64,000 nt of DNA from JAHEJA01 sp965656445. GTDB lineage: Bacteria > Pseudomonadota > Alphaproteobacteria > Rhodobacterales > Rhodobacteraceae. The notes under the pieces are model-generated. The model saw nothing but the letters and a program-made list of their open reading frames with translations, was not told the origin of the DNA and ran no database searches. Of the stretch, positions 1-8,467 are shown in pieces. The stretch spans positions 1 through 64,000 of the forward strand of contig CBFHKO010000002.1 of NCBI GenBank assembly GCA_965656445.1, written 5' to 3'. A program made the translations under genes and the position numbers. Position 1 is the first letter of the stretch, and every line of letters starts with the position of its first letter.

Positions 1-127
1 TGATCCGTCACATCCTCCTGGCCTAGGAATATTAACCTAGTTCCCATCGTCTACGCATTTCTGCCTCGACTTAGGGGCCGGCTTACCCTGCTCAGATTAG
101 CTTTAAGCAGGAACCCTTGGACTTTCG
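1..127 (-). rRNA. 23S rRNA fragment (internal, truncated on both sides)
   Basis: The reverse complement reads as a conserved internal part of bacterial 23S rRNA, around E. coli position 1390-1500. It contains the stretch CCAAGGGTTCCTG, then GGCCCCTAAG, GATGGGAAC and GTTAATATTCCT in the right order and spacing. The match runs off the left edge of the window. On the other side it stops at about base 127, where the sequence turns into an ABC-transporter gene. Only about a twentieth of a 23S gene is present, with no sign of the rest. It is either the edge of an rRNA operon joined by rearrangement or an assembly misjoin. Confidence 0.85.
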
Positions 128-359
128 CCCAGAGCATCTTGTCCCATCTGCAAGCGGACCTATCAAGGTATCTCTCAATAATGCAGAACCCCTGGGCGCC
201 AACACTTTGCTCTACGGCAACATTAGTTCATCATATGAGGACATTACGATAAGTATGCCCGGTGTTCATGAGATTACCGAAATAGGGCGAAATAAATCCT
301 TTGGGGTAGAGAAAGAAAATATACACCTGTTTTGTACTTCAACCGGTCAAAGGCTATGA
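123..359 (+). pseudogene. 3' remnant of a UgpC/MalK-type ABC transporter ATPase (TOBE domain)
   Basis: The reading frame gives FRPEHLV, then EPLG, TLLYG, and ends in HLFCTSTGQRL. These are the hallmarks of the C-terminal TOBE domain of MalK/UgpC-type sugar-phosphate importer ATPases. The nucleotide-binding domain (Walker A, signature, Walker B) is missing because the sequence before base 123 is 23S rRNA. About 78 residues of a usual 340-370 remain. The stop codon overlaps the ugpQ start as ATGA, the normal operon arrangement in ugp clusters, so the parent gene was probably ugpC. No start codon with a ribosome binding site is visible for the remnant. Confidence 0.75.
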
Positions 360-1297
360 AAAATCATTCGTATCGCGCGGTAGAAGCATTTAGAGGTTTA
401 GACAAAACAATCCGCATCGTGGGACACCGAGGTGCGCGAGGGGTTGTTCCTGAAAATACGATGCTTGGTTTCAAATCTACGATTGAAATGGGCATAAATC
501 TATTAGAGTTCGATGTAGTTTTGTGTGCTGATGGCGTACCGGTAATAACGCATAATCATGCTTTGCATGCGCCCACTTTTAAACATGTTGGGGGAAATTT
601 TATAGATCATGAACCCAAAGTTTTGGATTTAACTTGGTCTCAGTTGCAATGTTTCGAAGTGGGACGTTTAGATAGCAGCACACAATATGGTCAAAGATTT
701 CCGGATCAGTTGCAATTTGATGGAATAAAGGTGCCAAAGTTAGATGAACTTTTGGCTCATGTGGCGAGTTTGGGTGATAATAACGTTTATTTAATGCTGG
801 AAATAAAATCTGATCCAAATCACTTAAATAACGATATCTTTCGCAAAAAGTTGGTGAATGAAGTCATTAAGCGAGTTCGACAATTTGATCTAATTAATCA
901 GACACTTTTACATAGCTTTGATTGGCGAATTCTAGAAGAATGCAAATCTTCAGCTCCAGAATTTCCAACCTCGTTTTTGACTCAAATAAATCACAATCCT
1001 GCTGATGTTGGAGAAGATTCATCACTTTCAGTAGGTCCAAATATAAAGGATTTCGGAGACCAAGTTCCGGACAATGTTTTCGAGAAAGGTGGATCGCTCT
1101 GGTGTCCCAATGTGCAAGATATTACTCCTGAAGCTCTTAAAAGAGCAAAAAACCTAGACCTAGTGACTGCTGTCTGGACTGTGAATACGGTGGAAGAAAT
1201 AGATCGTATGATTGAATATGGTGTAGACGCAATCGTCACAGATTATCCAGGTCGGGTCCAACAAAGGCTAGCAGTTTATGGATATAATTGGCAATGA
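356..1297 (+). CDS. ugpQ: Glycerophosphodiester phosphodiesterase (UgpQ-like)
   Basis: A 313-residue protein of the GDPD family, which hydrolyses glycerophosphodiesters to glycerol-3-phosphate and an alcohol. The catalytic N-terminal motif VGHRGARG...PENT, the metal-binding LEFDV and the HNH motif are all visible in order; the C-terminal VTDYPGR motif closes the TIM barrel. There is no signal peptide, so it acts in the cytoplasm. The start at 356 is chosen because it overlaps the upstream ABC remnant as ATGA; an earlier in-frame ATG at 332 lies inside that gene. The gene looks intact although its partner is truncated. Base composition is clearly more AT-rich than the ribosomal region, in keeping with acquired DNA. 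Confidence 0.85.
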   Translation: MKNHSYRAVEAFRGLDKTIRIVGHRGARGVVPENTMLGFKSTIEMGINLLEFDVVLCADGVPVITHNHALHAPTFKHVGGNFIDHEPKVLDLTWSQLQCFEVGRLDSSTQYGQRFPDQLQFDGIKVPKLDELLAHVASLGDNNVYLMLEIKSDPNHLNNDIFRKKLVNEVIKRVRQFDLINQTLLHSFDWRILEECKSSAPEFPTSFLTQINHNPADVGEDSSLSVGPNIKDFGDQVPDNVFEKGGSLWCPNVQDITPEALKRAKNLDLVTAVWTVNTVEEIDRMIEYGVDAIVTDYPGRVQQRLAVYGYNWQ

Positions 1298-1735
1298 CTA
1301 ATACATTTAAAATCTTAATAGCACGGCTTCGCTTAATTGAACTCGTTTAATCTACAGGCGTGATTTTCGAACGTTTATTAGAAATGTTAATGATTTCAAA
1401 ACTTGGCTCTGGAGTTCCAAATTTAGGCACAAATACTAATCACATGTATTGGAGTGCGCTTAAATTTTGTGCGTACTGGATTGGATAAGATGTGTATGCT
1501 CAGGTCAAGCTCATGTGAGGTGTAAAAGAGTGTTAGCCTGTAATCGTTGTACGTTTCCTGTCAACACGGTGACTCAATTGCGTTAGCGCAGTCAACAGGG
1601 CAGTTGGGTCAACACCTTCACTGGACACCTCCCAACGTCCAAGAATGTTTGCCACTGTTCACTCCTCCTTGTCGTGGACAGTGGCTTACTTGCCAGAGTT
1701 TACAAGTAACCGCTGATTTAACGTAGCAGCAGCGG
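1298..1735. other. AT-rich stretch without a recognisable gene
   Basis: Stop codons are frequent in all frames and no ORF with a convincing ribosome binding site is present. No rRNA, tRNA or insertion-sequence ends were seen. It lies between ugpQ and a small reverse-strand gene, inside the accessory DNA bounded by the tRNA-Phe fragment. Confidence 0.5.
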
Positions 1736-1945
1736 CTACAATAATTTTTGGTCTTTTGACAGGTAATCTCCGTTGAACTGGCTAAATTCGAACAGTAATC
1801 GTCCTGTCTCTGTAACATCCGCATTTTCATCAATGTAATTGACAGATTTAGCAAACCTAAGTGCTTTATCGTAATTAGGTAAATTATGTTTGGCTTTTAC
1901 ATATTTTATAAGCCACGAGCGCGCATCAACCTCTCTCACGTTCAT
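1736..1945 (-). CDS. Small hypothetical protein (69 aa)
   Basis: I do not recognise a family. The frame starting at the ATG at 1945 has a strong Shine-Dalgarno (GGGAGG, complement of bases 1951-1956) five bases upstream, which is why this start is preferred over upstream TTG/ATG codons. The product is soluble and charged, has no signal peptide or membrane segment, and begins MNVREVDARSWLIKYVKAK. It lies alone between gene-free stretches in the accessory DNA left of the tRNA-Phe fragment. It could be a cargo gene of that element or chance; the ribosome binding site is the main support. Confidence 0.4.
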   Translation of the reverse strand: MNVREVDARSWLIKYVKAKHNLPNYDKALRFAKSVNYIDENADVTETGRLLFEFSQFNGDYLSKDQKLL

Positions 1946-2197
1946 GAGAACCTCCCAAGATATTTTAAGCGCCGCCATCCACGGAAATAGTTTTTCGAAG
2001 CACGAAATCAAAAAGTGGGGTTACCTAGTTGCTCGAAGTGCAAAAAGTTATATCAACGTAATGAACTGAGTCCCGCCATTGGTTATAGACACAGTGTTTG
2101 ATCCAACGATCAAAATATCAAAAACACACTTTTGCGCACACCAATTTAATAGCCATCCAAATCATTGTATTTAATAAACTATTTATTGCCGTCTCTA

Positions 2198-2242
2198 TTG
2201 AAAATCCTCGTGTCGGTGGTTCGATTCCGCCCCTAGGCACCA
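2198..2242 (+). other. 3' fragment of tRNA-Phe(GAA): probable attachment-site remnant
   Basis: The 45 bases give the 3' part of a tRNA: anticodon loop TTGAAAA (anticodon GAA), 3' anticodon stem, variable loop GTGTC, T-stem GGTGG/CCGCC around TTCGATT, acceptor strand CCTAGGC, A and CCA. The preceding bases do not form the matching 5' anticodon stem, D-arm or acceptor strand, so the gene is incomplete. A 3' tRNA piece of this length is what integrases leave at the end of an island distal to the intact tRNA. The orientation places the element to the left (towards base 1) and the native chromosome to the right. Confidence 0.75.
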
Positions 2243-2311
2243 TTTACATCAAAATTTAAGAGAAAATACCCACGATCTAAGTGGTTTTTGCTGCTTTAGT
2301 GTCCACCTGTG

Positions 2312-2872
2312 TCAGCCCTCTATATAAACACGTTCAGAGCGTTGTGTGCGTGTGTTGTAGGCGACTAATCCGCCTGAGCTGACGCTTTGGTTTGTGATGG
2401 CTTGGATGACCACTTGGTGGGTGACCATTAAGGTTAATCTATCCTTCGGAAGCTGGTCTAATTTCCCTCTGAGCAAGGCGAGTGTTTTGTCTTTGGGCGC
2501 GTGGGATTGAAAAAAGGAATTCAGCCCTGGAAATGTTTGGACCTCGCCGACATTCATGAGCTCGGCTGTGTCTTTGCAGCGGCACCATTGGCTTGAATAC
2601 ACCGCATCAAAGACAAGCCCGCTTGTCGAAAGGGCGGCGCCGATTGCTTTTGCTTGTGCTCTGCCTTCGTTGTTGAGGTTGCGTTGTGTGTTGCAATTGG
2701 CAACATCAAACTCTGTGGGATCCCCAAAGCCCGGGGCGAGGGCGTGACGCATAAAGAGAACGTTTGCATTAATCGCGTTCAATTGACCCGTGACGTTTGA
2801 TGTGTCAGCGCGCAGATATGGCGCGCTGAGCGTGAACAGGCACATGGATGCAATAAAGTCTCTGCGATTCAT
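2312..2872 (-). CDS. Histidine phosphatase family protein, exported
   Basis: A 186-residue protein of the phosphoglycerate-mutase-like histidine phosphatase superfamily. The phosphohistidine motif reads FMRHALAPG, with RHA in place of the usual RHG. A second motif region (DAVYSSQWCRCKDTAEL) and the late catalytic VTHQVVIQAI are present. The N-terminus MNRRDFIASMCLFTLSAP resembles a short Tat-type or lipoprotein-like export signal, so the enzyme is probably periplasmic. The start at 2872 is chosen because GAGAGG lies seven bases upstream; an ATG 15 bases earlier would overlap that site. The substrate cannot be told from sequence. It is the first native gene right of the tRNA-Phe fragment. Confidence 0.8.
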   Translation of the reverse strand: MNRRDFIASMCLFTLSAPYLRADTSNVTGQLNAINANVLFMRHALAPGFGDPTEFDVANCNTQRNLNNEGRAQAKAIGAALSTSGLVFDAVYSSQWCRCKDTAELMNVGEVQTFPGLNSFFQSHAPKDKTLALLRGKLDQLPKDRLTLMVTHQVVIQAITNQSVSSGGLVAYNTRTQRSERVYIEG

Positions 2873-3032
2873 CGGGGCCTCTCTCATGCATATAATGGGC
2901 TTGAGTTAGTGCGCGGGCGTTTGTTTTCAAATTCAAACCTAGGTCTACGCCCTAAATCACCCCACCCCTGCGGATGACATAAAGATTTTACATTGAGGCG
3001 TTAAAGATGATTCCAATAAGGAGTTTGGTGTC

Positions 3033-3137
3033 ATGTTCAAGCTGTTCAAAATGTTCCTCTCTAACGATGCTTTTGATTTTAGCATCGTCAATTCAGACAT
3101 CCGCTGTGTGTGCAGCACTGATACGTTCCCTAACTAA
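3033..3137 (+). CDS. Possible small protein (34 aa)
   Basis: An ATG at 3033 follows a good AAGGAG Shine-Dalgarno (nine-base spacing) and opens a 34-codon frame ending in TAA at 3135-3137, 14 bases before the acyltransferase gene. The product (MFKLFKMFLSNDAF...) has an amphipathic start and two cysteines as CVC near the end. No family is recognised. It may be a real small protein or a leader peptide coupled to the acyltransferase gene, whose own ribosome binding site is weak. Confidence 0.35.
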   Translation: MFKLFKMFLSNDAFDFSIVNSDIRCVCSTDTFPN

Positions 3138-3151
3138 GTATCAGGACCGCG

Positions 3152-4024
3152 ATGATGAAGGATACCATTGATTGCCTCATTTATGAGCGTGCTCCGTGGC
3201 TGCAATCGCGTACCTTCTTTTTGCGTTCCGTCGATTCCCTGCTGAAGTCCGCGCTGTCCTATTGGGAAACGTTGCGGACGGCCGAAGCCCTCGAAACCGC
3301 ATCTGGATCAACCATCCTGAACCGTATGAGCGCAGAAATTGCGCAGGATATGGAAGTCACCGGACTTGAAAATATCCCGCGCTCTGGCCCCGCTTTGATT
3401 GTTGCAAACCATCCTACGGGGATTGCGGATGCGCTTTTCCTCTACAAGGCAGTCGCGGGTATTCGCCCTGATCTCTATTTCTTTGCCAATAGCGATGTGT
3501 TGCGGGTGTTTCCCCAGCTTGAATCCCAAATTGCGCCTGTTGAGTGGCGCAAGGATAAGCGCAACAAAGCCAAGACCAAGCTGACGTTGGAATATACCAA
3601 ACGCGCCATGCAAGAGGGCAGGCTGGGCGTTATTTTTCCGTCTGGTCGCTTGGCCAAACGGCGCTGGTTTTCCCTGATTGAACGCGCTTGGATGCCTTCT
3701 GCTGTGTCTATCGCGAAAAAGCATGGGGTGCCGATTGTCCCTGTGCATATCTCAGCGCGCAATTCGATCTTGTTTTATATTTTGGATATTATTCATCCGA
3801 CCCTGCGCGACATTACGCTGTTTAATGAGACATTAAATAAAAAGAACTTTCATTTCTCGATTCAGATTGGGCGTCCAATTTATCCAGAAACGCTCGAGGC
3901 GGATCCGGTCGAGACCACAGAAACTGTCAAAAAGACGGTCCTGAATTTAAACCAAAAAGCATTTTTAACCCTTCGTAGAGTGAAGCGGTACCGCACCCTG
4001 GTCTCGGTTCTTCAGAAGTCATAG
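3152..4024 (+). CDS. Lysophospholipid acyltransferase family protein (PlsC-like)
   Basis: A 290-residue acyltransferase with the family blocks in order: the catalytic VANHPTGIAD (histidine and aspartate in an NHP-x4-D arrangement as in OlsB/hemolysin-type members), the substrate-binding FPSGRLAKRR, and VPIVPVHIS. Such enzymes transfer an acyl chain to lysophosphatidic acid or related lipids at the inner membrane face. No clear transmembrane helix is present. It is distant from the housekeeping PlsC because it lacks the classic HX4D spacing, so the exact acceptor lipid is unknown. It stands between a possible small ORF and the convergent sulP gene. Confidence 0.8.
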   Translation: MMKDTIDCLIYERAPWLQSRTFFLRSVDSLLKSALSYWETLRTAEALETASGSTILNRMSAEIAQDMEVTGLENIPRSGPALIVANHPTGIADALFLYKAVAGIRPDLYFFANSDVLRVFPQLESQIAPVEWRKDKRNKAKTKLTLEYTKRAMQEGRLGVIFPSGRLAKRRWFSLIERAWMPSAVSIAKKHGVPIVPVHISARNSILFYILDIIHPTLRDITLFNETLNKKNFHFSIQIGRPIYPETLEADPVETTETVKKTVLNLNQKAFLTLRRVKRYRTLVSVLQKS

Positions 4025-4072
4025 ACATCTGGAGCCGATGCTAAGGGTGCGGTATTATTACGCGCTATAGCC

Positions 4073-5785
4073 TTATGCAGGCTTTAATTCCATCCAAGCA
4101 TCGTATTGCGACAGGAATACTTTGCCGTTCAAATCGTGCATCAGATGCGATTTTTTGAGGCGATCCATGACGGGGCCTTTAACTTCGGATAGATGAAATC
4201 CTACTCCCATATCGGTTAATCGCAAGTTGATTGCCTCAAGGCTTTCCAGCGCGGAAAAATCAACGTCATTCACCGCAGAGCACATCAAGACAACATGTTT
4301 GATCTCGCATCCTGTTGTTACTCGCGATTGCACGAGGTCTTCGAGGAAGCGCGCATTCACGAAATAGAGGCTTTCATCGACGCGTAGGCTCAGAATCGTT
4401 GCATCCGTCTCGACATTATGACGGTTCACATTGCGGAAATGTTCAGACTCGGGAACGCGGCCCACTTCGGCGACATGGGGGCGTGAGGTTTTAAAGAGAT
4501 GCAAGAGGATGGAAATGATCACACCGCTGGCCACGCCGATTTCAACGCCCATCCCAAGGGTAAGGAGGATGGTGGCGGCAACGGCAATAAAGTCGGCGCG
4601 CGCATATCCCCATGTCTTTGATAAGATCGAGAAATCAACAAGAGAGAGGACTGCAACAATAATTGTCGCCGCAAGGGTCGCATTGGGAAGGAAATAGACC
4701 AGAGGTGTCAATGCGAGCGCGGCTATGGCGAGGCCGATCGCTGTATAGATCCCTGCGGCGGGTGTTTCCGCCCCTGCATCGAAATTGACAACTGAGCGGG
4801 AAAATCCACCTGTGACAGGAAAGCCGCCAGTGAAGGCTGCGCCAAGGTTCGCCGCGCCAAGGCCGATCAATTCTTGATCCGGATCAATACGTTGGCGTTT
4901 TTTGGCGGCCAAGGTTTGCGCAACAGAGATGCTTTCGACAAAGCCAATGACTGATATCAGGATCGCAGGCACGAGCAGAGATCCGACCAGCTCAGGCGAC
5001 AGGCCAGGCAGGGTAAAGGGGGGCAAGCTTTGTGGCACATCGCCCACAATTTTAACCCCAGCGTTTTGCAACCCAAACAGCCAAACCGCAAGCGTCGTGG
5101 TAACCACAGCGGCCACTGGGCCCGCCTTGGCCAAGAGATCGGTCAACACAGGCCCAGTTCCGAGACGTTTGAGCAAGGGTTTCAAATTGCCACGCACCCA
5201 AAACAAAAATGCTGTTGCCGAGATACCAATCACAACCGTGATCCAGTTGATTTGATCCAAATGAGCAAAAATAGATCCCAGCATTTCAGGCAAAGTATGA
5301 CCATGCGCGCTGACCCCAAGAATGTGCTTGAGTTGGCTTGTGGCGATCAAAATGCCTGAGGCAGTGATAAATCCGGCAATCACAGGATGGCTTAGGAAAT
5401 TGGCAAGGAACCCAAGGCGAAACACCCCCAAGAGCACCAAAAACGCACCCGATAATCCCGCAAGGGTCAGGGCGGCCACAGCATAGCCCGCGGTGCCCGC
5501 TTCTGCCACTTGGCCAATGGCTGAGGCAGTTAGCAAGGACACGACTGCAACTGGTCCTACGGCCAAGGCACGCGAGGTTCCAAAGATGGCATAAAGAATA
5601 ATTGGGGCAATCGAGGCATAGATGCCCGCCTCAGGCGGCAAACCCGCAAGCAGGGCATAGGCCAAGGATTGTGGGATCAACATGATCGTGACGATGACCG
5701 CTGCAATCATGTCATTGGACAAGGCGGTGCGATCATAGCGCTGTCCCCAGTCGAGGATCGGCAAATAACGGGAGAAATGTGTCAT
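4073..5785 (-). CDS. SulP family inorganic anion transporter with STAS domain
   Basis: A 570-residue member of the SulP/SLC26 family. The N-terminal two thirds are hydrophobic helices; the family signature region PQSLAYALLAGLPPEAGIYAS and the GGFPVTGGFSRS motif are clear. The last 120 residues form a cytoplasmic STAS domain (LMCSAVNDVDFSALESL). It probably moves sulfate, or possibly bicarbonate, across the inner membrane. The gene is last in the leftward sulfur cluster, 83 bases after the SQR-like fusion, which favours sulfate, the end product of sulfide oxidation, as substrate. That role is inferred from position. Confidence 0.85.
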   Translation of the reverse strand: MTHFSRYLPILDWGQRYDRTALSNDMIAAVIVTIMLIPQSLAYALLAGLPPEAGIYASIAPIILYAIFGTSRALAVGPVAVVSLLTASAIGQVAEAGTAGYAVAALTLAGLSGAFLVLLGVFRLGFLANFLSHPVIAGFITASGILIATSQLKHILGVSAHGHTLPEMLGSIFAHLDQINWITVVIGISATAFLFWVRGNLKPLLKRLGTGPVLTDLLAKAGPVAAVVTTTLAVWLFGLQNAGVKIVGDVPQSLPPFTLPGLSPELVGSLLVPAILISVIGFVESISVAQTLAAKKRQRIDPDQELIGLGAANLGAAFTGGFPVTGGFSRSVVNFDAGAETPAAGIYTAIGLAIAALALTPLVYFLPNATLAATIIVAVLSLVDFSILSKTWGYARADFIAVAATILLTLGMGVEIGVASGVIISILLHLFKTSRPHVAEVGRVPESEHFRNVNRHNVETDATILSLRVDESLYFVNARFLEDLVQSRVTTGCEIKHVVLMCSAVNDVDFSALESLEAINLRLTDMGVGFHLSEVKGPVMDRLKKSHLMHDLNGKVFLSQYDAWMELKPA

Positions 5786-5868
5786 AGGAGGGTCAATTCA
5801 AAAAGGGGGGAAGCTCCAATCAGAGCGGAACTTCCCAATCTATCGATAGGTGCGAGAGTGAGGCGCGT

Positions 5869-7545
5869 TTACGACGCCGCGTCCAATTTTTCGGGCTTGG
5901 CCATCCATTCTTTGCCTTTCAGCATGGCTTGCCAATAGATCGGCGGAAGCATCTTTTCCTTGAGGAACCATGCCGCGCGTGTCGGTTTTGTGCCGTCTAG
6001 AACAAAAGATGGGAAGCTTGGCTTTAACACGCCGCCATAGGCAAATTCCGCCAGAACGATTTTGCCACGCTCGACTGTCAAAGGGCATGAGCCATAGCCG
6101 TCATAGGCCGCTACGGGCGCGCCGCCTTTGAGGTCTGCGATAATGTTGTCTGCAACAGCTGGGGCTTGCTTGCGGACGGCTGCCATTGTTTTGGCGTTTG
6201 GCGCGTTCATGACATCCCCAAGGGACCAGATGTTGTCAAATGACTTGTGACGCAAAGTTGCCTGGTCCACATCGACCCATCCTGCGGCATCAGCCAAAGG
6301 TGAGACGCGAATGAAATCGGGGGCCGTTTGGGGGGGACACACATGCATCATGTCAAAATCAACTGTGATGGTCTCGGCTTCGGTATCAGGTTTCGCCACT
6401 TTGAATGTTGCCTTTTTCGCAGCTCCGTCAACAGAGGTCAGCGTGTGGAAAAAGTTCAAATCCGCATTGTATTTGTCGATGTATTTCATCAAGGCGGGAA
6501 CATAGTCTTTGACGCCAAACAACACGCCGCCTGCATTCATAAACTGGATATCGATGTTTTTCAGGGCGCCATTGCGGAACCATGCATCACCTGACAAATA
6601 CATCGCCTTTTGCGGCGCGCCTGCACATTTGATCGGCATGGGCGGTTGCGTGAAAAGGGCGCGTCCCTCTTTGAGGTTGTTGACCAAGTCCCAGGTATAA
6701 GGCGCAAGGTCGTAGCGATAATTTGAGGTCACTCCATTGCGGCCTAGCGTTTCTTCGAGCCCCTCAATAGCAGCCCAATCAAGCTTTAGACCCGGGCACA
6801 CGACCAAGCGGTCATATGTCACAACACGGCAGCCCTCTAGAATGACGGCGTTGTTTTTGGGTTCAAACGCAGCAACCGCCGCTTGGATCCATTTCACGCC
6901 ACGGGGAATGAGGGATCCCATTGTTTTGGCGGTTTGTTCCGCTTGGAAAATGCCGCCCCCGACCATTGTCCAACCGGGCTGGTAATAGTGGACATCAGCG
7001 GGATCAATGATCGCGATTGTTAGGTTCGATTTACGCGATTTGAGGCTCGCGGCAACGGCAATGCCGCCTGCACCCGCGCCAACGATAACAACGTCATATT
7101 TTGCATCACCCGTATCCGTGGGTGTGACCCCGCCATTGGCAATGCGACGCGCAACGCCATTCATATCATAGCCAGCGGCCTTGGTCGCCGCGAGGACTTC
7201 TGTAATTGGGCGCTTTTTCGCTTCATTAAATGACCACAAAGTCGCAGACCGTGTCCCCGTGCGGCAATAGGCCAAAACAGGGCGCGGAAGATCCTTGAGC
7301 GCGGCTGCGAATGCGTCAACATCCTCATCACGCACCATGCCAGATTGCACAGGGACATAGCGCGCCTCAATTCCGACTTTCTCAGCGGCGGCTGCGATTT
7401 CGTCGAAAGAGGGCTGATCCGCGCCTTCGCCATCTGGACGGTTGCAGATGATTGCGCGAATACCAGCCGCTTTGATCGCTTCTAAATCAGCAGGTGTGAT
7501 TTGCGCGCTAACGGTTGTTTTTTCAGTGATTTTCTTGAGGTCCAT
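5869..7545 (-). CDS. Bifunctional phosphatase-like sulfurtransferase / FAD-dependent SQR-like oxidoreductase
   Basis: A 558-residue fusion. Residues 1-110 are a DUF442/TIGR01244 domain with the active-site loop YCRTGTRSA, the phosphatase-like fold found with sulfide detoxification genes. From about residue 125 follows a sulfide:quinone-oxidoreductase-like flavoprotein, with the dinucleotide-binding VVIVGAGAGGIAVAASL and a second FAD motif (NIWSLGDVMNAP). SQR-type enzymes oxidise sulfide to sulfane sulfur and pass electrons to quinone; the fused domain may carry or transfer the persulfide. It stands 13 bases after the persulfide-dioxygenase-like gene, so the two steps are probably co-expressed. 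Confidence 0.88.
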   Translation of the reverse strand: MDLKKITEKTTVSAQITPADLEAIKAAGIRAIICNRPDGEGADQPSFDEIAAAAEKVGIEARYVPVQSGMVRDEDVDAFAAALKDLPRPVLAYCRTGTRSATLWSFNEAKKRPITEVLAATKAAGYDMNGVARRIANGGVTPTDTGDAKYDVVIVGAGAGGIAVAASLKSRKSNLTIAIIDPADVHYYQPGWTMVGGGIFQAEQTAKTMGSLIPRGVKWIQAAVAAFEPKNNAVILEGCRVVTYDRLVVCPGLKLDWAAIEGLEETLGRNGVTSNYRYDLAPYTWDLVNNLKEGRALFTQPPMPIKCAGAPQKAMYLSGDAWFRNGALKNIDIQFMNAGGVLFGVKDYVPALMKYIDKYNADLNFFHTLTSVDGAAKKATFKVAKPDTEAETITVDFDMMHVCPPQTAPDFIRVSPLADAAGWVDVDQATLRHKSFDNIWSLGDVMNAPNAKTMAAVRKQAPAVADNIIADLKGGAPVAAYDGYGSCPLTVERGKIVLAEFAYGGVLKPSFPSFVLDGTKPTRAAWFLKEKMLPPIYWQAMLKGKEWMAKPEKLDAAS

Positions 7546-7558
7546 AAGTGTCTTCCTA

Positions 7559-8440
7559 TCAAAGCCCGTTCACAGGCACTTTGAGCATTGGGTTGCCGTC
7601 TTTATCTGTTGGGACTTCGCCTGCGCGCATGTTGACTTGGAGGGATGGGATAATCAGCTTTGGCATATCGAGTTGTGCATCGCGTTCTGTGCGGAACTTG
7701 ATGAAGTCTTCCTTTGTGTTGTCGCCACCGACATGAATGTTATGCGCCTTTTCTTCGCCAACAGTGGTTTCCCACTGAATATCGCGACCATTCGGGCCAT
7801 AGTCGTGGCACATGAATAGACGCATATCATCTGGCAGTGCGAGCACTTTCATGATGCTCTCGTAAAGCTCTTCGGCGCTCCCACCAGGGAAATCACAGCG
7901 TGCCGAGCCACCATCGGGCATGAACAATGTATCCCCAACAAAGGCCGCATTCCCAATGACATGCACCATACAGGCGGGGGTGTGACCCGGTGTGTACATG
8001 GCAAAGACGGGCATGTTTCCGATCATATAGGTATCGCCATCTTGGAACAGAGCATCAAATTGGCTGCCGTCGCGCTGGAATTCGGTGCCTTCATTGAACA
8101 CTTTGCCAAAGACTTCTTGGACAACCGTGATCTTGTGCCCAACGCCGATTTTGCCGCCGAGTTTTTCTTGGATATAGGGGGCGGCGCTCAGGTGATCGGC
8201 ATGAACATGAGTTTCAATGATCCACTCAAGCGTTAGCCCATGCGTTTCGATGTGACGAATCAGGCTGTCGGCGTGATCAAACGTAATGCGGCCCGCTGCA
8301 TAATCGATATCCATAACGCTATCGATAATTGCGCAAGAGTTGGACGTCGGGTCTTTTACGATATAGCTGATTGTATTTGTGGCTTCGTCAAAAAACGCCT
8401 GAACGTCAGGTTGGATGTCCATGTTGATTGGATATGTCAT
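7559..8440 (-). CDS. MBL-fold hydrolase, persulfide dioxygenase-like (ETHE1/Blh group)
   Basis: A 293-residue metallo-beta-lactamase-fold protein. The metal motif reads ETHVHADHLSAA (HXHXDH), followed by the TPGHTPACM histidine and VGDTLFM aspartate. This spacing and the context match the ETHE1/persulfide dioxygenase-related group, which oxidises glutathione persulfide to sulfite. The preference for this over glyoxalase II comes from the neighbours: an SQR-like fusion directly downstream and YeeE/YedE sulfur importers upstream. A Blh-type enzyme of unknown exact substrate is the alternative. Confidence 0.82.
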   Translation of the reverse strand: MTYPINMDIQPDVQAFFDEATNTISYIVKDPTSNSCAIIDSVMDIDYAAGRITFDHADSLIRHIETHGLTLEWIIETHVHADHLSAAPYIQEKLGGKIGVGHKITVVQEVFGKVFNEGTEFQRDGSQFDALFQDGDTYMIGNMPVFAMYTPGHTPACMVHVIGNAAFVGDTLFMPDGGSARCDFPGGSAEELYESIMKVLALPDDMRLFMCHDYGPNGRDIQWETTVGEEKAHNIHVGGDNTKEDFIKFRTERDAQLDMPKLIIPSLQVNMRAGEVPTDKDGNPMLKVPVNGL

Positions 8441-8467
8441 GGCTATTTTCCTTTTATTAAGAGGGGG

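Noticed and set aside
1618..1854. 78-residue reverse-strand ORF
   Set aside because: It overlaps the 69-residue ORF at 1736-1945 in another frame and has no ribosome binding site as good as that one.
2198..2242. Complete tRNA-Phe gene
   Set aside because: Only the part from the anticodon loop to CCA is present; the preceding bases do not form a D-arm, a 5' anticodon stem or a 5' acceptor strand complementary to CCTAGGC.
3308..3748. 146-residue ORF opposite the acyltransferase gene
   Set aside because: It is the antisense shadow of a gene with all family motifs.
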